A stretch of 64,000 nucleotides of DNA from Flammeovirga pacifica (GCF_000807855.2 NZ_JRYR02000001.1:3513837-3577836), one strand, 5' to 3'; shown: positions 1 through 10,342, counted from the first letter of the stretch. A program made the numbers and translations. The notes: a model not told the origin generated them from the sequence alone.

Positions 1-377
1 AGTTTACGAATATATTCACATTTTACATCATGTGCCATATCCATAGATCCGTCTGATACTTCAGCAAAATCTAAATTGAATTTATCAAGAACTCTTAAGT
101 AATCTTCGAATTGATCACGAATAACGAATGCTTCAAATAAAGTACCACCAAGATATACTTTAATACCAGCATCTTGATAAAGGTTAATTTTTTCTTGTAG
201 ATTAGGATATACATATGAAGTAGCCCATCCTAATTTTACTATATCTATGTAATCACCCGAAGTTTCTAAAATATCTTCTACTTCACGTAGGGACATTCCT
301 TTGTCCATTGCCATAGTTAAACCTTTATTTCTAGGTTTAGCACTTCTTTCAGGGAGATTATTTAATACGTAATTCAT
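1..377 (-). CDS. comA: phosphosulfolactate synthase (ComA family), 3' end cut by window
   Basis: The minus strand reads from an ATG at 377 to the window edge, about 125 residues with no stop. The N-terminus has the ComA signature: a PRNKGLTMAMDKG stretch near residue 14, then GDYIDIVKLGW, then GGTLFE, then a DGSMDM segment. ComA joins sulfite to phosphoenolpyruvate to give phosphosulfolactate. In archaea this leads to coenzyme M; in Bacteroidetes the homologue may serve sulfonate metabolism, but that role is inference. The start codon lies only about 16 bases after a terminator-like hairpin. The C-terminal half is outside the window. Confidence 0.85.
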   Translation of the reverse strand, partial: MNYVLNNLPERSAKPRNKGLTMAMDKGMSLREVEDILETSGDYIDIVKLGWATSYVYPNLQEKINLYQDAGIKVYLGGTLFEAFVIRDQFEDYLRVLDKFNLDFAEVSDGSMDMAHDVKCEYIRK

Positions 378-392
378 CTTCAGACGATTTGT

Positions 393-432
393 AATAAAAA
401 AAATCGACTACAAATTGATTTAGAAGTCGATA
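393..432 (-). terminator. hairpin with U-run, minus strand
   Basis: On the minus strand ATCGACT and AGTCGAT form a 7-bp stem around a loop of about 15 nt, followed by a run of T. It fits a terminator for the TPR gene ending at 561. It also sits directly in front of the comA start, so it could attenuate readthrough into comA. Confidence 0.65.
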
Positions 433-560
433 CATTTTTTACATCACTAAAATTATATAAAGCATAGAATTTTGCGATGCGTCGCAATTTCGTAAAAGCT
501 ATTATTATTGAGGGTATAATTATGTTAAAAAATCAAAATAAGCACACAATTTTTCAATTA

Positions 561-1958
561 TTATCTTTTGAACTTGTTAATAGCTGATTTTAAAATTTCT
601 TTCATGGATTCTTCAGGCATATAATCTACCAATTCATGATGTGCTTCATAATTAAGTTGAAGTGCCTTTTCAATAGAAATGAAGGCTTCATTCATTTTCC
701 CATCAAGTAATTGATAAGCGGCTAAACGATAATATAAAGAATGATTATCAGGAATATTATTAATTGCTTTTTTCAGCGTTTCAATTCCTTCATTAAGTTC
801 TTCAGCTTTAGCGTAAACTTCTGACCAATCTAACCAAACATAGATTTTATTTGGGTTAATTTCACAAGCATTTTTAAAAGCTTCTATACCAGAAACACTA
901 TTACCTAAAGAACTTTCAGCTTTAGCTAAGGCGTACCAATATTCATCATAATGAGGATTTAGTTTTACAGCTTTATTTAAATAGTGCGTGGCTTCTAGAA
1001 AATTACCAAGTTTACGATGGTTTTCACCAACTCCAAACCAAGCTTCATCATAGTCAACATCTTTTTCAAGGGCTTTTTTGAAATAACGAATTCCTACATT
1101 GTAGTCTTCCATCATTTCAGAAGATGCACCAAGGTGGCAATACAATTCTGCAGAAGGATCTGTAGCTACTTGCAGTGCTTCAAGGTATTTTCTAAATGCA
1201 TTGGCATATTCTTTTGTATTTAGAAAGCAATGCCCCATTTGCATAAAGGCAACTTCAAAAGTATCATCAATTAAAGTGGCATATTCAAAAGCGGCTAAAG
1301 CTTTTTCAAATTGTTTGCACTGACTTAAGAATAACCCTTGATTAAACCAACGGTATTTATTGTAAGGATCTTGATCAATTAAAGCTTCTAAATGTGTTTC
1401 AGCATCACTGAGCATATCAAGTTTTAATGCTAAATCATACATCTCATAGACAGATTCTTCAATAGTGTCATCTTCTACTAAAGAAACTTTAAACATGCTA
1501 TAAGCTTCATCAATTCTATCAGCAGAAAGTAAAGTGATAGCGATGTTATAAATGATTTCACCTTTTTGAGAATCTGTAGTCTCAATTGCTTTAAAGAAGT
1601 AATCAATTGCACTATCAGTTTCTCCAACTATAGAATAGAGGGTACCTTTCTGGAAAAGAACCATAAATTCATTAGGAGAAATTTGTTCAGCCTCATCAAT
1701 TAATTGAAAAGCATCTTTATAATTACCTGTATATGCACTGATTTTGGAGCGATAAACTTTGACTGTAGCAGAATTGGGATAATATTTTTCTGCATGCTCA
1801 CAAACCGTCAATGCTTTATTGATTTTGAATTCATCAAAGTAATATTCAAGGATATCTTCAAAAGTATCTAAGTCATAAAATTCTTCACGACCACCTTTGA
1901 GGTTATTCTCGTATTCTTTGATTACTTTATTTATATCGTCATTAAACTGATTCGGCAT
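561..1958 (-). CDS. tetratricopeptide repeat protein
   Basis: This 465-residue protein is built almost wholly of TPR helices from about residue 40 to 440. Recurrent patterns such as A...Y..AL and W...G......G.F..A are visible throughout. It has no signal peptide and no membrane segment, so it is probably a cytoplasmic scaffold. The highly acidic TPR type is common in Bacteroidetes, but no specific partner is shown. It stands alone between the polysaccharide operon and comA, with a hairpin terminator downstream at 393-432. Confidence 0.8.
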   Translation of the reverse strand: MPNQFNDDINKVIKEYENNLKGGREEFYDLDTFEDILEYYFDEFKINKALTVCEHAEKYYPNSATVKVYRSKISAYTGNYKDAFQLIDEAEQISPNEFMVLFQKGTLYSIVGETDSAIDYFFKAIETTDSQKGEIIYNIAITLLSADRIDEAYSMFKVSLVEDDTIEESVYEMYDLALKLDMLSDAETHLEALIDQDPYNKYRWFNQGLFLSQCKQFEKALAAFEYATLIDDTFEVAFMQMGHCFLNTKEYANAFRKYLEALQVATDPSAELYCHLGASSEMMEDYNVGIRYFKKALEKDVDYDEAWFGVGENHRKLGNFLEATHYLNKAVKLNPHYDEYWYALAKAESSLGNSVSGIEAFKNACEINPNKIYVWLDWSEVYAKAEELNEGIETLKKAINNIPDNHSLYYRLAAYQLLDGKMNEAFISIEKALQLNYEAHHELVDYMPEESMKEILKSAINKFKR

Positions 1959-2118
1959 CGTAAAGCGGATAGTTTAGAAAAATATTTTAATGGTACAGTT
2001 TAAGTTTATATTACTAACACTGATCACAACACAAACCACAATATCGCAATAAAAATTGATAGATAAATGATGTAATTGTGTATAATATTAAACAGTAAAA
2101 CTGTAGATTAGGTTTTAT

Positions 2119-3096
2119 TTATTGATGATCTTTTACCCATTGCATTGTTTCTTCTAATGGGCGGAACTGAAGTTGAAGTTCTTTTATCGCTTTAGCGTTT
2201 TTATATTCTTTTTTAGAGTATAATGTTCTTAGAAGATCTTTAGATAATTTTCTTTTTCTTCTTGTAATCAATTTGATACCACCTTCAAGATAATAGACTA
2301 ATTTGCTTATTTTCTTTGTGATTTTCTTTTTGGGTGGGGTAACATTAAAACCTCTTGAGATGATCTCTAAAGCTCGTTGAAAAGGAATACTATGTGCGTT
2401 TAAAATATAGCGTTCGCCGTTAATATTATCATCAAAAGATTTAATAACCGCTGTGACTACATCTCTAATATCTACAGAACTAAAATTACCTGTTGGATAG
2501 TATTTCACTCCTTTTTGAATTAGTCCTAGAATGGTTAGAGAACTTCTTTTAAAATCGCCAACACCTAGAATAACAGAAGGGTTTAATACTACTACATCTA
2601 AGCCTTCTCTATAACCTCTCCATACTTCTTGCTCTGAGTTGTATTTTGAAATACCATAAGCAGACACACCTTTATCACCTGTCCATTTTGAGTTTTCATC
2701 AATTTGATTTCCATATTCAGGTACACCTAAAGCGGCAATAGAACTAATATGGATAAATTTTTTGATACCACACTCTAAAGACATATTGACTAAATTTGCG
2801 GTACCATTTACATTGATTGCCCTTAGTTCATCAATTCCTTTATCAAAAGAAACTATTGAAGCAGTATGTACTACATAATCAATTCCTTGAAGGATTTCCT
2901 GTAAAGTATTTGGATCTAGAATATCGGCATCTTCCCATTGAATATCATCTTTGATGTCATCAATTAAAGAAGTGTCATTTTTCTTCCCTTTTAAGGCGAT
3001 AATTTGGGCTTTTTGCTGGTGTAATGCTTGAGTAATATAACCACCAACAAAACCAGTGGCTCCAGTGATGAATACTTTTTTTCCTTCGAGTTGCAA
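2119..3096 (-). CDS. NAD-dependent epimerase/dehydratase (extended SDR)
   Basis: The 325-residue protein starts with a Rossmann motif, GATGFVG, at residues 12-18. It has the extended-SDR catalytic pair Tyr147 and Lys151 in YGISK, with serines at 118-119 as the third catalytic position. The family includes sugar-nucleotide epimerases and 3-beta-hydroxysteroid-type dehydrogenases; the substrate cannot be told from sequence. It lies 8 bases after the CpsB-like gene at the end of the exopolysaccharide operon, so modification of a sugar nucleotide is plausible. The basic C-terminal segment is not typical of a catalytic core. Confidence 0.8.
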   Translation of the reverse strand: MQLEGKKVFITGATGFVGGYITQALHQQKAQIIALKGKKNDTSLIDDIKDDIQWEDADILDPNTLQEILQGIDYVVHTASIVSFDKGIDELRAINVNGTANLVNMSLECGIKKFIHISSIAALGVPEYGNQIDENSKWTGDKGVSAYGISKYNSEQEVWRGYREGLDVVVLNPSVILGVGDFKRSSLTILGLIQKGVKYYPTGNFSSVDIRDVVTAVIKSFDDNINGERYILNAHSIPFQRALEIISRGFNVTPPKKKITKKISKLVYYLEGGIKLITRRKRKLSKDLLRTLYSKKEYKNAKAIKELQLQFRPLEETMQWVKDHQ

Positions 3097-3104
3097 GGTG
3101 TAAA

Positions 3105-3890
3105 TTATTTTTGTGGCACTTTGTTTATGCTATGATTTAGCAAAGATAAGCCAAGAGCCTTATTATAGTACGATAGTTTCTGTACTTTTTCTAACCAATG
3201 TAAATGTTTTGCTTTATGGGTGTCTGTTCCAATAAAGTCAACTGCATTTTCATCGATTAATCTTTCGGCAAAATGTTTAGCTTTAGAAGAATAATAACCT
3301 GCCAACGACAAGGCATTTATTTGTAAAAGTGCACCTAACTTTTTCCACCTTAAAATTTCTTCAAAATTGCCATCATAAGTATAAGTGTATCTTTCAGGAT
3401 GAGCAATAATTGGTTTGTATCCTTTAGATATGGCTAAGAAGATAGCCTCATCAATAAAAATACAAGGATTGATAAAAGAGGTTTCAATAAGAAGATAATT
3501 ATCTCCAAAGGTTAAAAAGGGTTCGTTTTGTCTTAGTTTTTTGATAAAAACGTCATCCAAATAATATTCAGCAGCAGCTTCTAGTTGGATATTAATACCT
3601 TGTTTCTTCACCTCAGTTTTTAATTCTTCTAGTTTACTTAGAATAATTTCAGGAGTATTTTTAAAAAAATCACTCATTACGTGAGGTGTTGCAATAAGAT
3701 GAGTGTACCCTAAAGAATGAAGCGTCTTAACAATATCTAGAGCTTCTTCCATATTCTGAGCACCATCGTCTATACCAGGAAGAAAATGGGCATGCATATC
3801 TGACGTAATTGCTGGACCTTGAGGCTCAGTTATTACTTCTTTATTTTTTGATGGATTGTTTTTCTTAAATAATCGGGCAAGCCACTTCAT
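3105..3890 (-). CDS. tyrosine-protein phosphatase, CpsB/YwqE PHP type
   Basis: This 261-residue protein has the PHP metal-binding fold. DMHAHFLPGIDDG at residues 31-43 gives the first metal ligands. Later motifs IIAHPERY and GTDTHK supply further His and Asp ligands. The family dephosphorylates the tyrosine-rich tail of bacterial tyrosine autokinases and so controls capsule or exopolysaccharide export. Its neighbour on the upstream side is exactly such a kinase, 86 bases away, which supports the assignment. It has a short basic N-terminal extension before the PHP domain. Confidence 0.88.
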   Translation of the reverse strand: MKWLARLFKKNNPSKNKEVITEPQGPAITSDMHAHFLPGIDDGAQNMEEALDIVKTLHSLGYTHLIATPHVMSDFFKNTPEIILSKLEELKTEVKKQGINIQLEAAAEYYLDDVFIKKLRQNEPFLTFGDNYLLIETSFINPCIFIDEAIFLAISKGYKPIIAHPERYTYTYDGNFEEILRWKKLGALLQINALSLAGYYSSKAKHFAERLIDENAVDFIGTDTHKAKHLHWLEKVQKLSYYNKALGLSLLNHSINKVPQK

Positions 3891-3976
3891 GATTGTTGAC
3901 GTTTTAATCTGTTGACAAAACTACAAAATGTGGTCTAAAGTTCTGGTGTTTTATTGAATATGGTTAAAAATAAATC

Positions 3977-6466
3977 TTATTTTTTAAATATTTTTTTCCA
4001 AAAGGGTACTTTTTTATTATCAAAATAAGCGATATCTTCTTCATTTAAATCAGAGTCATAACCATAGGTATATCCATAACCATAGCCATTCGAGCTATAC
4101 GTCATAGTACCATAACCATATCCATACCCACCATAACTTCTACGATCAGGAACAGAGTTAAGAACAATAGAAATATTTTTAAATTTCCCTGATTTATAAA
4201 GGTTATTGGCGTTATCAATGAATGATTGTTTTGAGTAATCTGCTCTCACCACATAAATTGGGTTGTCTGCATGTCTCATGACAATCATACCATCAGTTAC
4301 CAAGCCAACAGGAGGAGAATCAAGCATTATAACATCATATTTGTCTTTTAATTGCTTGATAAATCTTTTGAAGTTGTTGGATAAAATTAGTTCTGATGGA
4401 TTTGGAGGAATAGGTCCTGCACTAATATATTCTAAAGAAGGAATATCAGTTTTTTGAAGACACTCTTCTATCGTATTTTGACCTACTAATATAGAAGAAG
4501 CACCATTTACATTACTACCTCCCATTGCTAAATGAACCTTCGGTTTTCTTAAATCAAGATCAACCATGATCACTTTTTTATCTGACATAGCAATAATCCC
4601 TGCTAAGTTAGAAGCCACAAAAGTTTTTCCTTCTCCACTAATCGTTGAAGTCACTGATATCACCTTAGATGTTTTTTGTTCCTTTTCTATTGCTGGATCA
4701 TCATCTAAGAAATCAGAGATCATAAAGTCTAAGTTTGTTCTTATAGATCGGAATGCTTCTGACATGGTAGATTTAGGATCTTGAGAAACCACCAATTTAG
4801 AAACAGACATTTCTTCTTTTTGATACTTAGGGATTAATCCAAGAATCGGCATATTTGTTCTTCGTTCTAGATGTTTTAAGCCATTAATTTTATCCATTAA
4901 TAGATAATTGATAACAACTAGTAAAACAGAGAGGAAAATACCAATAGCTAAACATATAGCAATAGCAATCAACTTCTTAGGTCGAATTGGAGCTGCACTA
5001 GCCCGAGGAGCATCAATAACTGAAGAGCTTTCTATTGTACTTGCCTGTGCCATACTCACTTCTATTAATTTATTAGTGAGTAAATCAGAAATATCGGTAT
5101 AAATAGAGACTCTTTTTTCGATTTTTTTAAGATCTGGATCACCTCCTATATTTTGGAAAAAGACTCTTCTTAGCTTACTTATTTCCTTTTGTAAATCTTT
5201 GATATTATCATCTAAAAACTGTTCGGCAAATTTAATAGATTCAGCTACTTCAAAACGTAGTTTTTTATATAGTTCTAAGGTAGAATTACTAGCAACTGTA
5301 TTCGAAGTATAAGATTCTTTAATTCGTAGTGCTTCTGTTTCGAGTTTTGCTAGTTCACTTAGACTAGAAGAAATACTTCCATCCGTAAGAATAGTTGCAT
5401 AAGCTTGTATGTAGACAATACTACTATCGGCTTCTAAAAAATGTCTTAGTTTTTGATATTTCTTTTTCTCAGATTTGAGTTGATTAAGCGATTTTTCTAA
5501 TTCTTGAATATTACCCACAATCGGGCCTGCTTCCATATATGAGCTCAAATCTTTATTGAAACTCAACTCTCTCATAGTTTTTTCTAAATTATTAAGAGAG
5601 TCTTTTGTAATATCAATTTGACTATATAAGAACCCTAATGCTCTTTCATAAACTAAGGCTTTACCTTCCCTAGATAATTGACCATAAGATTTGTTTATGG
5701 CTTCCAAAACAGCTTCTGCTTTCTTTCTATTGCGTGCAGTAAATGAAATTTGAATAGTTTTAGCTCTTGGATCATAAATCATAACCGATAAGTTTGCTTT
5801 CAAAAAGCCAATAATTCTAGATTTAGAATTAAAAGTAAAACTATATTTATTGGTTTCGAGAATTTTATTTTTGGGAGTGACAATTAAGGGCTGTCCTCCT
5901 AATATGATTTGTTCTCCTGATTTTCCAGAAATTGTATTTTCTTGATCTCCTGTTTTATATGTAACTTGATATTGATCTCCACCATTAAGGAATTGTAAGA
6001 ATAGGGGAATATCCTTAAATGCGGGTTGTTTTCCCGAAGGATAAGTTAAAGTAAACGGTACACCATCACCAAAAAGTTCTGAATCACGAACATCACCCAC
6101 AGAATAATAATCTACAGAAAGATCAATAAGGGAATCTGTGATACGCTCATACATCACACCTGAAGTTATTAATGCCATTTCACTTTCTAGTTTTCCTTCT
6201 TCTAAGGAACTATTAGCGATACCAAATTTTTCAGCAAATTCTTGTGAGGAAGAGGTTAACTTTACTTGGTTTAATGTATGTGCTTGGTAAATTTCGGGTG
6301 TCCATCGAATATACAGGTAAGCAGCAATACCACTCAACATAAGTAGCAGTATTACCCAAATGATGTTTTTCTTAACAACATATTCGAGTTTGTCAAAATC
6401 TATGTCGTTGGCAGAACTTTCTTCATTATTATCTAAGTCCTCCCATTCTTTTTCAAAATCACTCAT
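3977..6466 (-). CDS. polysaccharide co-polymerase / tyrosine autokinase (Wzc type)
   Basis: The 829-residue inner-membrane protein has a Wzz-type arrangement: a first membrane segment near residues 36-55, a long periplasmic coiled coil, and a second membrane segment near 503-525. The cytoplasmic BY-kinase domain follows, with Walker A (STISGEGKT), A' (VIMVDLDLRKPK) and Walker B (VIMLDSPP) motifs. The C-terminus holds a tyrosine- and glycine-rich cluster, the expected autophosphorylation tail. Such proteins control chain length and export with the Wza channel encoded just upstream. The CpsB-type phosphatase downstream would reverse the phosphorylation. Confidence 0.92.
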   Translation of the reverse strand: MSDFEKEWEDLDNNEESSANDIDFDKLEYVVKKNIIWVILLLMLSGIAAYLYIRWTPEIYQAHTLNQVKLTSSSQEFAEKFGIANSSLEEGKLESEMALITSGVMYERITDSLIDLSVDYYSVGDVRDSELFGDGVPFTLTYPSGKQPAFKDIPLFLQFLNGGDQYQVTYKTGDQENTISGKSGEQIILGGQPLIVTPKNKILETNKYSFTFNSKSRIIGFLKANLSVMIYDPRAKTIQISFTARNRKKAEAVLEAINKSYGQLSREGKALVYERALGFLYSQIDITKDSLNNLEKTMRELSFNKDLSSYMEAGPIVGNIQELEKSLNQLKSEKKKYQKLRHFLEADSSIVYIQAYATILTDGSISSSLSELAKLETEALRIKESYTSNTVASNSTLELYKKLRFEVAESIKFAEQFLDDNIKDLQKEISKLRRVFFQNIGGDPDLKKIEKRVSIYTDISDLLTNKLIEVSMAQASTIESSSVIDAPRASAAPIRPKKLIAIAICLAIGIFLSVLLVVINYLLMDKINGLKHLERRTNMPILGLIPKYQKEEMSVSKLVVSQDPKSTMSEAFRSIRTNLDFMISDFLDDDPAIEKEQKTSKVISVTSTISGEGKTFVASNLAGIIAMSDKKVIMVDLDLRKPKVHLAMGGSNVNGASSILVGQNTIEECLQKTDIPSLEYISAGPIPPNPSELILSNNFKRFIKQLKDKYDVIMLDSPPVGLVTDGMIVMRHADNPIYVVRADYSKQSFIDNANNLYKSGKFKNISIVLNSVPDRRSYGGYGYGYGTMTYSSNGYGYGYTYGYDSDLNEEDIAYFDNKKVPFWKKIFKK

Positions 6467-6488
6467 TGAATATCTTAGACTAAAAGTT

Positions 6489-7424
6489 TTAGTTACCAGT
6501 AGAAATTTGTTGAATCAATAGGTATAAAGAAACTACACTTGAAACTACACTGACTAATAAGGTCAAATCTTGTAAATTTCGTGTGTCAGATTTTCTTCTT
6601 GGTTCAATGTAGATTACATCGTTAGGCATTACATGTAAATTTGCTTTACTTAATCCTTGAATGGTACTTAAGTCAACAAGTTGAACCGAAGGTTTATTGA
6701 AACCTTGTATAGGGTCTGGCCTTACCATACGAATATTGGTAGCCATGATATCATTTTGAATTGGAACACCATTGTTTCTTGCGGTATTTGCTCCTTGTTG
6801 AGAAGCTAATGCAATGATCTCGAGTAAAGTCATGTGCTCATTTCTTAAAGGAATGATTTCTGCACCTGTTGCTCCCATCACAATGACTCTTTTGTTGGTA
6901 TATTGAGTAATTACATAAGGTTTTTGATAAAACTTACTGTAAAGTTCCGATAGCTTTTTATTGGCTTGTTCTAGGGTTAAACCTTTTAGTTCGATTGCTC
7001 CTAGTAGGGGTAAATCTGCAAACCCATCACTTTTTACCAAATATTTTTTTGGATCATCTCCATTTTCTCTCATTGGAGCATTCATGGCACTATTGGGATT
7101 TTCAATCATTCCATTGTTATTGAAGTTACCATTACTATTTCCCCTACCTTGAGCGGCTATTTGTTTAGGAGATAGAAAATCGCCGTTAGGATCTACCACT
7201 TTTTCACCTTCATTGGTAAAAACAGACATAGCAATATAATCGTCAACATTGATGGTGTAATTATTTAATGCAGAATTTTCCGCATTAATAAATGCTTCAT
7301 CGTTAATATTTTGATCTGTTTTGAACAAAATACTTTTTCTGATGGAACAGGAAGTTAAGCTGAATGCTATAATGAATGAAAAAATTAGAAGTTGATACCT
7401 TCTGAAAAAATATATGCTATTCAT
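6489..7424 (-). CDS. polysaccharide export outer-membrane lipoprotein (Wza/SLBB type)
   Basis: The frame is open from an ATG at 7463, but the ATG at 7424 gives a clean lipoprotein signal peptide ending in the lipobox LTSC, so 7424 is chosen. The remaining residues hold a poly_export region (NYTINVDDYIAMSVF) and an SLBB-like segment (VIVMGATGAEIIPLRNEHMT). A hydrophobic stretch near the C-terminus could cross the outer membrane. Wza-type proteins form the exit channel for capsule or exopolysaccharide. It is the first gene of a four-gene minus-strand operon ending at 2119. A glycine/asparagine-rich insert near residues 80-100 is unusual. Confidence 0.88.
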   Translation of the reverse strand: MNSIYFFRRYQLLIFSFIIAFSLTSCSIRKSILFKTDQNINDEAFINAENSALNNYTINVDDYIAMSVFTNEGEKVVDPNGDFLSPKQIAAQGRGNSNGNFNNNGMIENPNSAMNAPMRENGDDPKKYLVKSDGFADLPLLGAIELKGLTLEQANKKLSELYSKFYQKPYVITQYTNKRVIVMGATGAEIIPLRNEHMTLLEIIALASQQGANTARNNGVPIQNDIMATNIRMVRPDPIQGFNKPSVQLVDLSTIQGLSKANLHVMPNDVIYIEPRRKSDTRNLQDLTLLVSVVSSVVSLYLLIQQISTGN

Positions 7425-7540
7425 GTTTAAGTCTAGATCAGTGCAATTACAATGCAGATACATTGATGCAAAAAATGAGCAGAATTATGCTAAAATCTAA
7501 TAATCTTAAATAAAGATTGATTTAAAGGGTAAAAATAATA

Positions 7541-7580
7541 AAAAAGTCCACTTCATAACCTTAATGAAGTGGACTTTTTA
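7541..7580. terminator. intrinsic terminator after dsbD
   Basis: A 15-bp perfect inverted repeat (AAAAAGTCCACTTCA with its complement, loop of 9 nt) gives A/T runs on both sides. It lies 20 bases after the dsbD stop on the minus strand. Confidence 0.9.
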
Positions 7581-7599
7581 TAAATAAATATGGTGAAAT

Positions 7600-9579
7600 T
7601 TACTTTTTGAAAGCAGTTTTACCCGCATCTAAGAATTTCACGAAGTTTTCTACATTTAAATCATAAGCTTTAGCATCAACTAAAGGCTCTCCATCTTTAC
7701 CTAATAAACAGTAAAAAGGTTGAGCATTACTATTGAATTTAGTGATTTGAAAATCAAAATTCTTTGCTCCAATAGTTTTCTTAGTGTTCTTATCAAAAGT
7801 AGAAGTTACCCATTCATTTTCAGGTAATTTTGTTGGGTCATCTACGTATAAAGCCAATATAATATATTCTTTTCTTAAACGACTTAATACTCTTGAGTCT
7901 GACCAAACATTATCTTCCATTTTACGACAGTTAGCACAACCGTGCCCTGTAAAATCTAAGAATATAGGCTTATTGAATTTATTTGAAGCTGCAATTGCTT
8001 GTTCATAATCAAAGTATCCTTTCAAACCGTGAGGTAACTCGAAAATATTATCGTATTTGATAGGGTGTAATAAAGTTTCTTTTTTATTTCCACCTGATAA
8101 ATCGGCAATTTCAATTTCTTCTCTGATAATACCTCTGATATCAAAAGTATGATGAGTTTGAGGAGGTAAAATACCAGATAATAATTTTAATGGAGCACCA
8201 AATAAACCTGGGATAAGATAAATCACAAAAGTGAAAACAATTGTAGCTAGAATCATTCTTGGAGGACTGATACTATCTACTGGTGAATCATGAGGAAGCC
8301 TAATTTTACCTAGTAAATAAAGACCTAACATAGCACTAATAGCAATCCAAATTGCTACCATAATATCCTTATCTAATAATCTCCAGTGATATATTAAATC
8401 AATATTTGATAAGAATTTGAAGGCTAACGCTAATTCAACAAAACCTAAAACTACCTTTACAGAGTTTAACCATCCACCTGATTTAGGTAGACCTTTCATT
8501 AAACCTGGGAATAAAGCAAATAATGTAAATGGAAGAGCAAAAGCTGAAGCAAATGCTATCATACCAAAAATAGGTTTCAAATAGGCACCTCCTACTGATT
8601 CAATAAGTATAGTTCCTACAATTGGGCCCGTACATGAGAAAGAAACTAATACTAAAGTGAAAGCCATAAAGAAAACGGCTCCCCATCCTCCTTTGTCAGA
8701 CTGTTGATCAATTTTATTAACCATAGAACTTGGTAATGTTATCTCAAACATACCAAAGAACGATAAGGCAAAGACTATAAAAATAATAAAGAATAATATA
8801 TTGGGTAGCCAGTGTGTACTAATAGCATTGGCTACACTAGGATCTTTAGTTAATGGGACTAAAACAGCTCCAAAGAATCCATAAATTGCAATAATTGAAA
8901 ACCCGTATAAAAATGCTTTTGATTTTCCGCCACTCTGATTAGTGAAGAATGAAACCGTCAAAGGAATCATAGGAAATACACAAGGAGTAAAAATGGCCGT
9001 CAAGCCAAAAATAAAGGCAGAAATCATGAATGCCCAAAGGCTTTCTTCTGTATCCTGACCTGATGAAGATACTGCTTTAATCTCTCCATTTGCTGTTAGT
9101 GGTTCTTTAATTTCAAAAGTAAAATCTTTTTCAAGAGGAATACACTGGCCTGTTTCATCAGAACAACTTTGACCACTTATAGTTACCTCAATCTTATAGT
9201 TTTCATCTAAGATTTTAATGGTTTGTTTAAAAGTACCCTCTTTTTTAAAGTATCTAATTTTTCCTTCCCAAATCTCATCATATTTTTCATGAGAATTGAT
9301 AGGAGTTAATGTATCCGCTACTTGAAAAGTATTATTTGCCTTGTAAGCAGAAGAAGTAATTATTGGACCTAATTCTGGATCAAAATCATTAGAATATAAA
9401 TACCAACCGTCTTTAATTTTCGCTTTAAATGTTATTTCTATTTCTTCTCCAACCTTAGGTGATTCGTTAGACAGTGAAGCGGACCAAGTAACAGGATTAA
9501 TTATTTGTGCATTGGCAGATATGCCTATACTAAGTAATAATACTGTAATGAAGCCAAATGATTTAAAAAATTGTTTCAT
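7600..9579 (-). CDS. dsbD: thiol:disulfide interchange protein DsbD
   Basis: The 659-residue protein has a signal peptide, an N-terminal DsbD-alpha-like domain (about 25-155), a polytopic membrane core (about 175-470), and a C-terminal thioredoxin domain. The membrane core has the conserved cysteines in FTPCVFPMIP and SFSCTGP. The thioredoxin active site CANC lies in FTGHGCANCRKME near residue 555. DsbD carries electrons from cytoplasmic thioredoxin to periplasmic disulfide isomerases or cytochrome maturation proteins. It ends at a strong terminator; the DUF4286 gene lies 16 bases upstream in the same direction. Confidence 0.92.
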   Translation of the reverse strand: MKQFFKSFGFITVLLLSIGISANAQIINPVTWSASLSNESPKVGEEIEITFKAKIKDGWYLYSNDFDPELGPIITSSAYKANNTFQVADTLTPINSHEKYDEIWEGKIRYFKKEGTFKQTIKILDENYKIEVTISGQSCSDETGQCIPLEKDFTFEIKEPLTANGEIKAVSSSGQDTEESLWAFMISAFIFGLTAIFTPCVFPMIPLTVSFFTNQSGGKSKAFLYGFSIIAIYGFFGAVLVPLTKDPSVANAISTHWLPNILFFIIFIVFALSFFGMFEITLPSSMVNKIDQQSDKGGWGAVFFMAFTLVLVSFSCTGPIVGTILIESVGGAYLKPIFGMIAFASAFALPFTLFALFPGLMKGLPKSGGWLNSVKVVLGFVELALAFKFLSNIDLIYHWRLLDKDIMVAIWIAISAMLGLYLLGKIRLPHDSPVDSISPPRMILATIVFTFVIYLIPGLFGAPLKLLSGILPPQTHHTFDIRGIIREEIEIADLSGGNKKETLLHPIKYDNIFELPHGLKGYFDYEQAIAASNKFNKPIFLDFTGHGCANCRKMEDNVWSDSRVLSRLRKEYIILALYVDDPTKLPENEWVTSTFDKNTKKTIGAKNFDFQITKFNSNAQPFYCLLGKDGEPLVDAKAYDLNVENFVKFLDAGKTAFKK

Positions 9580-9595
9580 TGTAAGTTTTGTGTAA

Positions 9596-9907
9596 TTAGA
9601 TGTTTTCTTCTCTTAAGACCGTTCGGAACTGAGAAACCTTCTCTCCAAACTCTGCTTTTAACTTAGTGTGTAAATCACCTTCAAACTGACGCATGAATTG
9701 GTCAACTTTTAATAAATTTTCTACATCACACATTAAAGCATAGTTACTTCCTGCTTGTTCTGCTTTTTCCGATAGAAGTTTCATGAATTTATAACCCGTA
9801 AAACATTGGGTTTTCATTACTTCGGTAATAAAGAAAGATTTCATCCATTCTTTCCAAGGTTGAAGTACTTCGTCATCAACATGAAAGGAAATGTTATATA
9901 TGATCAT
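9596..9907 (-). CDS. DUF4286 family protein
   Basis: The 103-residue protein matches the small Bacteroidetes DUF4286 family from memory of its pattern: MIIYN.SF.VD at the N-terminus and W..WM near residue 20. Its function is unknown; the fold is probably a ferredoxin-like alpha/beta barrel half. It has no signal peptide. It is 16 bases upstream of dsbD on the same strand and may share its transcript. Confidence 0.75.
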   Translation of the reverse strand: MIIYNISFHVDDEVLQPWKEWMKSFFITEVMKTQCFTGYKFMKLLSEKAEQAGSNYALMCDVENLLKVDQFMRQFEGDLHTKLKAEFGEKVSQFRTVLREENI

Positions 9908-10342
9908 GGTATAGATTTTTGTGCAAAATAAGGAGTATCAATGAACTCATCATAGTAAATCGAGAATCTTTTATTAAAGTAGTGTTAAACAGATCTCTAT
10001 TTAAGCTTTTAATGATGATATAGAGTGAAGTTAATTACTCATATTTTAATTAATAAATAATAGACTTCATAAACACATACTTATTTACGTTCTAAACTTA
10101 GTGTTTTTTACAATTTACTGAAGATGTTAGTTTTTTATAGAAATAACTTTGTATTAATCATATTTGATATAGATGATTCTTCTAAATTATCTCTCAACAA
10201 TGCTTATTAGCGATTACCTTTTAGTTCAATAAAATTTGATATTTAACTAAATTAATGATTATGAACCTGATAATAATCTTCTCTATAGTTATATCTACAT
10301 GATTGGATAAACGAGTAATTATTTATTTACGTTTTCAAGTTA
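9908..10342. other. 435-bp AT-rich intergenic region
   Basis: The region separates divergent genes. A TAACTTTG box at 10144-10151 matches the Bacteroidetes -7 element on the plus strand, but I see no good -33 partner. The 9-mer TTATTTACG occurs twice (about 10081 and 10322). No open frame of interest is visible. Confidence 0.4.
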
